From Actinobacteria bacterium UBA3120 (GTDB lineage: Bacteria; Actinomycetota; Actinomycetes; S36-B12): DNA of 6,738 nucleotides. The stretch lies in assembly GCA_002365735.1 (NCBI GenBank), contig DEZY01000096.1, positions 1 to 6,738 of the forward strand. Direction: 5' to 3'. Below, one piece after another: positions 1-5,161 of this stretch (position 1 is its first letter; every line of letters begins with the position of its first letter). The translations under genes and the position numbers were made by a program. The notes below the pieces were generated by a model, which was given only the letters and a program-made list of their open reading frames with translations, ran no database searches and was not told the DNA's origin.

Positions 1-13
1 ATCATGACACTCT

Positions 14-17
14 AGGG
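14..17 (+). promoter_or_regulatory. Ribosome binding site of the GH57 gene
   Basis: AGGG lies seven bases before the GTG at 25, which favours that start over the in-frame GTG at 46. It overlaps a TAG at 13-15, which could be the stop of an upstream plus-strand gene lying outside the window. Too little upstream sequence is present to test this. Confidence 0.5.
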
Positions 18-24
18 TCAGGTC

Positions 25-1500
25 GTGGGAGCGCATCAGCACTTTGTGGCCAATCCCACAGGTGATGATGGCCCCGAACCACGAGGCACGGTCGCTTTCG
101 TTCTACACAGCCATCTGCCCTGGGTCCTGGGCCACGGTGGTTGGCCAGTTGGCGAAGAGTGGCTCTATCAGGGGTACGCGCACTCCTATCTCCCACTTTT
201 TGATGCCCTTGCACGCTTAGGCGCCCGGGGCTTTCGCAATATTGCCAGCCTTGGGATCACTCCGATCCTGGCCGCTCAATTAGACGACCCAAGGACTCTG
301 GCTGGGCTGGAATCTTGGCTGCACAATTGGCAACTTCGAGCCGGAAGCCTGCCAAATAATCACCGGGTCCGCGACTACGAGTTGGGTAAGGCCCAGTCCA
401 CTTTGGCGATATTTCGGAGTCACTATTCCCGCGGAGCTGCCCCACGGATCCGGTCCATGATCGATGATCAGGTGGTCCAATTCCTAGGTGGCCCGGCAAC
501 CCACCCGTTCACGCCCGGGCTGGATGAACGCATCCACGAAATAGCCATCCGTGCCGGGCTTGAGGATTCCGCCCGGCGCTATGGCACCTCACCGACGGGA
601 ATCTGGGTGCCCGAGTGTGCCTACCGGCCTGGCCAGGAAAGTGTGTATCAAAAATTAGGGGTCACGCACTTCATGGTCGATGAGCCAGCAGTTGTAGCGG
701 CCGGCGGCAACGCTTGCGTTGCGTACCGACTGGATGAATCGAAGGTGAAAGTTGTGTCCCGCAATGCACAGATCAGTGACCTGTTGTGGTCACATGAGCG
801 AGGCTATGCCGGGGCTGCCCCCTATCGCGATTTTCATGCAGTAGATCATGCACACGGACTCAAACTCAGTGCTGTCGGTGAGAAATCACAGCAAGAAAAA
901 CCTTTGTACGATCCTCAATCGGCACAGATCCAAGTAGAAGTTGATGCTCGAAATTTCGTGCGTGAACTCAAAACATCCTTTGAGGCACAACGTAAGCGGG
1001 GCGCGGAATCTCCCACCGTCGTGATCGGAATTGATACCGAGCTCCTGGGACACTGGTGGCATGAGGGCGTCACCTGGTTTGAACGCGTAATTGAGCTCCT
1101 CCCCGAATCAAGGATCAGTACATCAACTTTGGAACAGGTGACTTCAGCGGCACACACATCAATCCAGCTGCCAGCGTCTTCCTGGGGAAGTGGCAAAGAC
1201 TGGTCCGTGTGGACCGGAGATCCGGTTCGCGACATTGCCATGATGAATAGCCAAAGCCAAGATTACGTGCTCGATTTGATCGAACGAAACGCATGTACAT
1301 CAGCTCATCTAAATCAATTGATGCTTCAGCTATCAAGTGACTGGGCGTTCATGGTCACCCGCGAAACAGCCGCGCAGTATGCCCATGATCGCGTGCTTGC
1401 CCACATGAATCAGGTTGAATCGGGGGTCGACCCAGATGCACCTTTTCCACTCATTTCATTTAGTGCATCCCGTGTGCGCACTCGCACAGACTCAGCATGA
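25..1500 (+). CDS. GH57 1,4-alpha-glucan branching enzyme (Rv3031-like)
   Basis: Predicted cytoplasmic enzyme that cuts alpha-1,4 glucan and re-attaches the piece as an alpha-1,6 branch. The 491-residue product shows the GH57 branching-enzyme motifs in order: HSHLPW (28-33), the FLGGPATH segment (153-160), GIWVPECAY (192-200) with putative nucleophile E197, the GYAGAAPYRDFH segment (260-271), and IDTELLGHWW (336-345) with putative acid/base D337. The family assigns these roles to the Glu and Asp in the Thermus and Thermococcus enzymes. The SSWGSGKDW stretch (near residue 390) and SSDWAFMV near the C-terminus also fit. The length is slightly below the usual 520-570. The GTG start is supported by AGGG seven bases upstream and an in-frame TAG at 13-15; a GTG at 46 is the alternative. 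The last ~40 residues lie beyond the recognisable core, and the final 30 codons overlap the convergent acyltransferase gene. Specificity is inferred; an amylase-type GH57 is less likely given the PECAY motif. Confidence 0.93.
   Translation: MGAHQHFVANPTGDDGPEPRGTVAFVLHSHLPWVLGHGGWPVGEEWLYQGYAHSYLPLFDALARLGARGFRNIASLGITPILAAQLDDPRTLAGLESWLHNWQLRAGSLPNNHRVRDYELGKAQSTLAIFRSHYSRGAAPRIRSMIDDQVVQFLGGPATHPFTPGLDERIHEIAIRAGLEDSARRYGTSPTGIWVPECAYRPGQESVYQKLGVTHFMVDEPAVVAAGGNACVAYRLDESKVKVVSRNAQISDLLWSHERGYAGAAPYRDFHAVDHAHGLKLSAVGEKSQQEKPLYDPQSAQIQVEVDARNFVRELKTSFEAQRKRGAESPTVVIGIDTELLGHWWHEGVTWFERVIELLPESRISTSTLEQVTSAAHTSIQLPASSWGSGKDWSVWTGDPVRDIAMMNSQSQDYVLDLIERNACTSAHLNQLMLQLSSDWAFMVTRETAAQYAHDRVLAHMNQVESGVDPDAPFPLISFSASRVRTRTDSA
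1410..1500. other. 91-bp convergent coding overlap (GH57 / acyltransferase)
   Basis: The plus-strand GH57 stop is at 1498-1500 and the minus-strand acyltransferase stop (TGA) is at 1412-1410, so both genes code through these 91 bases in opposite directions. Both encoded segments lie beyond the conserved folds, as tails rich in Ser, Arg and Pro. There is no space for an intergenic bidirectional terminator, and I saw no clear hairpin plus T-run nearby. Confidence 0.85.
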
Positions 1501-2129
1501 CGCTGCACCTGCAATTGTTTCTCATCAACGTCGAGTCTGGATTTCACAACTCTGGCAGGGATCCCCGCTGCAACTGACATGGGGGCGACCACGCCTCGCA
1601 CGACCGAGTTGGCCCCGATCACACTGCCGGTGCCCACTTCGGAGCCCTTCAGCACGCTGGCCTTGGTACCGATCCAGACATTGGCCCCAATCCGAACCGG
1701 AGATTTCGTGATTCCTTGCAGGCGGATTGGCGTGTGAAGATCAGAGAACCGATGGTCAAAATCACACATATAAATTGAGTCGGAAATCACGCACTCATCA
1801 CCAATCGTGATATCTAAATAGGCATTGATGGTGTTGTCACGACCCATCACGGTTTTTGATCCGATCCGGATACTGCCTTCATGTGCGCGAATCCGGCATT
1901 CGTCGCCAAGATGCACCCAACTTCCCAGCACAATTCTTCCGTACCCTTTTCGCGCGCTGAGTTCAACACCTTTGCCCAAGAACACAAAGCCAGTACATCG
2001 CACCGAGCGGGAGCCAAAATGATGCAGTCTCAAAAACCGTAGATACCGCACAAGGTAGTACCAATTCCAGGCTCGATTACGAATTATCCAATTCAGATTG
2101 GATAAGCGCCAGGGATTAAACCGCTTCAT
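1410..2129 (-). CDS. Left-handed beta-helix (hexapeptide-repeat) O-acyltransferase, WbbJ/LacA type
   Basis: Likely transfers an acetyl or other short acyl group from acyl-CoA to a sugar hydroxyl. The 239-residue product has hexapeptide-repeat coils from about residue 60 to 198 (for example IVLGSW, IRIGSK, ITIGDE, VRIGAN, VWIGTK) and ends them with GIPARVV (189-195), the usual finish of the LacA/NodL/WbbJ group. The CDFDHRF segment (122-128) holds the probable catalytic H126, in the position of the family's DxDH-type loop. The N-terminus (residues 12-38) is rich in Trp, Tyr, Arg and Leu and looks amphipathic, which may allow membrane contact. Residues 199-239 form a charged tail outside the fold. 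It is the last gene of the minus-strand operon. Its ATG overlaps the GT4 stop as ATGA, and its 3' end runs 91 bp into the convergent GH57 gene. The acceptor is unknown; a glucan or oligosaccharide made by the neighbouring GT4 is the best guess. It resembles the Rv3034c type by context. Confidence 0.88.
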   Translation of the reverse strand: MKRFNPWRLSNLNWIIRNRAWNWYYLVRYLRFLRLHHFGSRSVRCTGFVFLGKGVELSARKGYGRIVLGSWVHLGDECRIRAHEGSIRIGSKTVMGRDNTINAYLDITIGDECVISDSIYMCDFDHRFSDLHTPIRLQGITKSPVRIGANVWIGTKASVLKGSEVGTGSVIGANSVVRGVVAPMSVAAGIPARVVKSRLDVDEKQLQVQRHAESVRVRTRDALNEMSGKGASGSTPDST

Positions 2130-3310
2130 GCGCGTACCTTTTCATGGGCGTCTGTATAGGCTTGTTCATAGGTATTGTCGGTCAAGTTGCATACGTGTCC
2201 CCAAGTGAACTCAGTGGCAATTCGTTCGCGTAGGCGATCGGCCCGCGCACGTGCTTGCTCACGATCGCTTTTAATGGACAAAATCGCCTGCGCGATGGCA
2301 GCACCAGTGATTTCATGCAGCGGATATCCGAACTCCTCGGTGGAGATTATGTCCGCTAACCCACCCACCTTCGAAGCAACGATGGGAATTGCACGTTGCC
2401 CAAGTTCCAGGGCCACAATTCCAAACGGTTCATAGCTTGAGGGAATAATCGCAACATCCCAAGAATCCAAGATTGCATTCTTACCCTCGTCGGCGACATG
2501 TCCTAGGAACTGAATGCGCTCACTCACACCTTTCCTAGCTACCTTCGCCTGAAGACTTTCCCATTGACTTCCAGTGCCGACGATTTCCAACTTCACGCTG
2601 AGATCATCTATTAATCCAATGGCATCGATAATGTGATGGATACCTTTTTCCCACTCCAGCCGACCGATAAAACCCACAACGGTTCCCTGGTCGGTCTCTT
2701 TACGCGTTACGGCCGATGTCTCCTGCTGGGTGTCACTTGGGCTGATCGCGTTGGGGATAACGTTGAGCGCTTTTGGTTGCAACCCGTAACCCGTTCGAAT
2801 TTCATTGCGCATGGACTCGCTGCACACAATTACCGAATTGGCCAGCCCCATAGATCTGTGTTCACTGGAGTAGACAATTCGAGATAGCTTCGAGGTGAGC
2901 CACCCGTTATGCCGACCAAATTCAGTCGCGTGCACTGTGAGAACGCTCGGGACCGAAAACTCTCGCGAGGAAGCAAAGAGTTGATCGCAGGCAAGCCAAT
3001 CGTGCCCGTGAACAATTTCAGGCGCGGCATCTAGTTGTTCAACGGCACTCAGACTTGCTAGAGCAAACCCGTGCACCCAATAGTCAAAATTCTCCTGACC
3101 AAGCCGAGCATCTGGATAATGATTCGCCACCCGGATAACCCGAACATCATTTAAGTACTCGGGTACTGCGGGCTCTCCAATCGGGGCTTGAGTTATCACG
3201 GTCACTTCATGACCACGTCGAGCCTGCTCCTGGGTCAGCGCCAAAACATGTGCGCCCAATCCCCCGTACATCAGCGGAGGGTACTCCCACGAAAAGTGCA
3301 AAATTCGCAT
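2126..3310 (-). CDS. GT4-family alpha-glucosyltransferase (Rv3032-like)
   Basis: A retaining GT-B glycosyltransferase, 394 residues, predicted cytoplasmic, probably adding glucose from a nucleotide-glucose donor to an alpha-1,4-glucan. The N-terminal domain opens with SWEYPPLMYGGLGAH (7-21), where the GGLG loop matches glycogen synthase-like GT4 enzymes. It also carries HGHDW (101-105) and HATEFGRH (127-134), a motif I associate with the actinobacterial Rv3032 group. The C-terminal domain has GRLEWEKG (216-223), with the donor-phosphate-binding R217 and K222, and EPFGIVALE (294-302), the E-x7-E motif (E294, E302). The ATG start is 12 bases after the methyltransferase stop, with only a weak GGGG seven bases ahead. 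The stop overlaps the acyltransferase ATG. Mycobacterial Rv3032 elongates alpha-1,4-glucan for MGLP and glycogen, and pairing with a GH57 branching enzyme here fits that role. A GlgM-like or other sugar specificity cannot be excluded. Confidence 0.9.
   Translation of the reverse strand: MRILHFSWEYPPLMYGGLGAHVLALTQEQARRGHEVTVITQAPIGEPAVPEYLNDVRVIRVANHYPDARLGQENFDYWVHGFALASLSAVEQLDAAPEIVHGHDWLACDQLFASSREFSVPSVLTVHATEFGRHNGWLTSKLSRIVYSSEHRSMGLANSVIVCSESMRNEIRTGYGLQPKALNVIPNAISPSDTQQETSAVTRKETDQGTVVGFIGRLEWEKGIHHIIDAIGLIDDLSVKLEIVGTGSQWESLQAKVARKGVSERIQFLGHVADEGKNAILDSWDVAIIPSSYEPFGIVALELGQRAIPIVASKVGGLADIISTEEFGYPLHEITGAAIAQAILSIKSDREQARARADRLRERIATEFTWGHVCNLTDNTYEQAYTDAHEKVRA
2136..2141 (-). 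promoter_or_regulatory. Ribosome binding site of the acyltransferase gene
   Basis: On the minus strand AAAGGT occurs inside the end of the GT4 gene, with AGG seven bases before the ATG at 2129. With the ATGA stop/start overlap this supports the chosen start and translational coupling to GT4. Confidence 0.55.
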
Positions 3311-3322
3311 TGGCTCGCCCCG

Positions 3323-4267
3323 CTAGGGGGCCACCCCGGTGATGCACACGTTGTAGAAATACTGGTCAGGAACAATCTTGGAGAACACCTTGCGATCAAG
3401 ATTCTCCAGCTTTTTCCAAGTTCCAAATGCGAAATTCGCCCAACCAAAGCCCAACGCACCGGCCTTTACTGAACTTTCAAAAGTACGCACGGGCCAACCA
3501 AACCAAGATGCAGTTAACTCTTCCGTCACCGTACTGACATCAACGCAGCCATTACGAAGGGCAACTCGAGCCAATTGGTTCGGATCAAAAGTATGGACAT
3601 CCACGACAGATTCCAAGGCAGCTTCCCGAGATGATGCAGCGAGCTCATGTGCTGGGCGAGCCCACTTGTCGACTAGCAGAGGTAACTGGGTGACTCTCGT
3701 GCTTGTCCACCAGGTCAACCGTGACAACGCCCGGGCAACTAGATCGCCCCTCTGGGTGGGTTCACCGCAAAACACAAAACGCCCACCGGGGCGTAACACA
3801 CGGTTCACTTCACCGAAAAGTGCATCAAGGTCTGGCACATGGTGTAACACCGCATGGCCCACGACCAGATCCACGCTTGAGTCTGCAAACGGCAGTAGCT
3901 CAGCGTCAGCGACGACTCCAGTGACGTTCAGGCCCAAATTGTTGCCGTTGCGAACTGCGACCGAAACCATTCCGGAGCTTAAGTCGGTGACGATGCCGGT
4001 GCCTCCTATTCCTGACTGCATGAGATTAAGGAGAAAAAAACCGGTTCCTGAACCCAACTCGACGACTCTTGCACCGGCTAAATCTGATCCTTGGCCCTCA
4101 CGCGGCACTACATGATCAAAACAATTACGTGCGTAGTCCACGCATCTCTGATCGTAGGAAATACTCCACTTGTCATCATAGGATTCGGATTCCCAATCGT
4201 GGTAAACGATATTTGCAAGTTTCGGATCCGCCTTTGCAAGGTCAAATTCCTCCTGCGAGATAGCCAC
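3323..4267 (-). CDS. Class I SAM-dependent methyltransferase
   Basis: A 314-residue Rossmann-fold methyltransferase (Methyltransf_11 type). Motif I is VVELGSGTGF (68-77). An acidic residue at the end of the second strand (D95) should bind the SAM ribose. DAELLPF (121-127) is the adenine-side motif, followed by HAVLHHV (138-144) and VLRPGGRF (157-164). The N-terminal block with YHDWESESYDD (22-32) and WSISYDQRC (34-42) is a distinctive pre-domain I recall from actinobacterial homologues beside enoyl-CoA hydratase genes. About 140 residues after the core form a C-terminal extension with many Trp and Phe, which probably shapes the acceptor site. The GTG start shares its G with the upstream TAG stop, and AGG sits six bases upstream. 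The substrate is unknown. Sugar O-methylation is inferred from the glycosyltransferase and acyltransferase in the operon; a lipid or quinone-like acceptor is possible. It lacks the N-terminal pattern I recall for Rv3030, so it may be a different methyltransferase type. Confidence 0.88.
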   Translation of the reverse strand: MAISQEEFDLAKADPKLANIVYHDWESESYDDKWSISYDQRCVDYARNCFDHVVPREGQGSDLAGARVVELGSGTGFFLLNLMQSGIGGTGIVTDLSSGMVSVAVRNGNNLGLNVTGVVADAELLPFADSSVDLVVGHAVLHHVPDLDALFGEVNRVLRPGGRFVFCGEPTQRGDLVARALSRLTWWTSTRVTQLPLLVDKWARPAHELAASSREAALESVVDVHTFDPNQLARVALRNGCVDVSTVTEELTASWFGWPVRTFESSVKAGALGFGWANFAFGTWKKLENLDRKVFSKIVPDQYFYNVCITGVAP

Positions 4268-5091
4268 TATCGACCTACAAAAGTTGCTTTGCCTGGACCC
4301 TCATTCACAAATGAATTCATGCCATTTTTCTGATCCTCTGTGCCGAAGAGAGCAGCGAACTCAGTGCTCTCGATCGAAAGCCCGGTGCGAAGATCTACAT
4401 TCGCACCGTTATCGATGGCTCGTTTCGCCGCAGCCAGTGCAATCTTGGGGCCCCCAGAAAATCTACTGGCCCATTTAAGCGCTGCGCCAAGAACCTCCGC
4501 CGGCTCAACCACTTGATTGACCAGCCCAATCTCTAGGGCTTGCCCGGCTGAGATCATGTGGCCACCGAAAATGAGCTCCTTCGCCTTAGATCCGCCAATC
4601 AGTCGGGGAAGTCGTTGCGTGCCACCTGCTCCAGGGATGATTCCGAGTGTGATCTCCGGCTGACCGAGTTTTGCATTGTCGCCAGCAACACGAAAATCCG
4701 CGCACATGGCAAGTTCAAGACCGCCGCCGAGCGCGAAGCCGGTCACGGCGGCGATGGTGGGTTGGGAGATCTTGGCCACCGTGTCAAAGGCGCTTTGTAG
4801 GCTATGTGCCGCACTGGACATATCGGAGTAGGTCATATTGGCCATCTCTTTAACGTCTGCTCCCGCGGCAAATACTTTCTCCCCTCCGTAGAGCACAACC
4901 GCATCAATGCCGACTCTTCCGGAAACAAATGCTGCTGCTGCTGCGATCTCACGTTGCATTTGCAAATTAAGCGCGTTCATTGGTGGTCTCTGCAAATGAA
5001 TGATTGCTGTTGATTCCTGTAATTCCACCTGAATGAATTCTGTGACAAGTAGTTCCTGGCCCACCAATTTACGATCTGTTTCTGCGCTCAT
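4267..5091 (-). CDS. Enoyl-CoA hydratase/isomerase (crotonase family)
   Basis: Predicted cytosolic crotonase that hydrates trans-2-enoyl-CoA or isomerises it. From the ATG at 5091 it has 274 residues, close to the family's 255-270. Signature elements are RPPMNALN (35-42), the first oxyanion-hole loop VFAAGADVKEM (73-83), and the second loop ALGGGLELAMCAD (120-132) with catalytic E126. The PEITLGIIPGAGG stretch (145-157) carries the second catalytic glutamate, E146. Both glutamates of true hydratases (E144 and E164 in the rat enzyme) are present, which argues for an active hydratase. Upstream in-frame starts are ATG at 5109 and TTG at 5124. None of the three has a convincing ribosome binding site; 5091 is preferred because it leaves 70 bp for divergent promoters and gives a normal length. 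It is the first gene of the minus-strand operon and is coupled to the methyltransferase by a TAGTG overlap. Its role in a sugar-modifying operon is unclear. Confidence 0.92.
   Translation of the reverse strand: MSAETDRKLVGQELLVTEFIQVELQESTAIIHLQRPPMNALNLQMQREIAAAAAFVSGRVGIDAVVLYGGEKVFAAGADVKEMANMTYSDMSSAAHSLQSAFDTVAKISQPTIAAVTGFALGGGLELAMCADFRVAGDNAKLGQPEITLGIIPGAGGTQRLPRLIGGSKAKELIFGGHMISAGQALEIGLVNQVVEPAEVLGAALKWASRFSGGPKIALAAAKRAIDNGANVDLRTGLSIESTEFAALFGTEDQKNGMNSFVNEGPGKATFVGR
4273..4277 (-). promoter_or_regulatory. Ribosome binding site of the methyltransferase gene
   Basis: TAGGT on the minus strand, inside the end of the hydratase gene, places AGG six bases before the GTG at 4267. The start overlaps the preceding TAG by one base (TAGTG), so ribosomes finishing the hydratase could re-initiate here. 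Confidence 0.5.
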
Positions 5092-5129
5092 ATGAATGAT
5101 CTTACCCATTCGGCGGACTGACAATCAGT

Positions 5130-5142
5130 TGGAATATTTCCA
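5130..5142. repeat. Short inverted repeat, possible operator
   Basis: TGGAA and TTCCA form five-base arms around TAT, centred in the divergent intergenic region. The position is where a regulator could control both glgX and the four-gene operon. The arms are short enough to arise by chance, so this is a candidate only. Confidence 0.25.
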
Positions 5143-5150
5143 GCCGCGGT

Positions 5151-5154
5151 AGGT
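5151..5154 (+). promoter_or_regulatory. Ribosome binding site that sets the glgX start
   Basis: AGGT lies seven bases before the GTG at 5162. An in-frame TAG at 5150-5152 overlaps it, so no start upstream is possible in this frame. No ATG occurs in frame until well inside the conserved domain, which makes GTG 5162 the only reasonable start. Confidence 0.6.
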
Positions 5155-5161
5155 TTGCCCG

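Larger units (their letters stand above)
5092..5161. promoter_or_regulatory. Divergent intergenic region between the hydratase operon and glgX
   Basis: These 70 bases separate the ATG of the minus-strand operon from the GTG of glgX and must hold the operon promoter and probably the glgX promoter. I could not find a convincing -35/-10 pair for either strand. The only AT-rich patch is around 5131-5140. If the hydratase starts at the TTG at 5124 the gap shrinks to 37 bases. Confidence 0.45.

Noticed and set aside
915..1241. A 108-codon minus-strand open frame inside the GH57 gene.
   Set aside because: It lies wholly opposite the conserved catalytic DTELLGHWW region of GH57 and its product shows no domain or binding site.
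1501..1560. A possible rho-independent terminator just after the GH57 stop.
   Set aside because: I found no stable GC-rich hairpin followed by a T-run on either strand, and the bases code for the acyltransferase.
1415..1711. A 98-codon plus-strand open frame extending past the GH57 stop.
   Set aside because: It is in a different frame from GH57, Trp/Arg/Pro/Ser-rich, and lies opposite the hexapeptide repeats of the acyltransferase. A frameshifted GH57 extension was considered, but the GH57 product is already complete.
3378..4115. A 245-codon plus-strand open frame opposite the methyltransferase gene.
   Set aside because: Its translation is low-complexity, rich in Ser, Thr, Arg and Pro, with no recognisable motif. 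The minus strand here encodes a clear SAM methyltransferase with all core motifs, so this is an antisense shadow.
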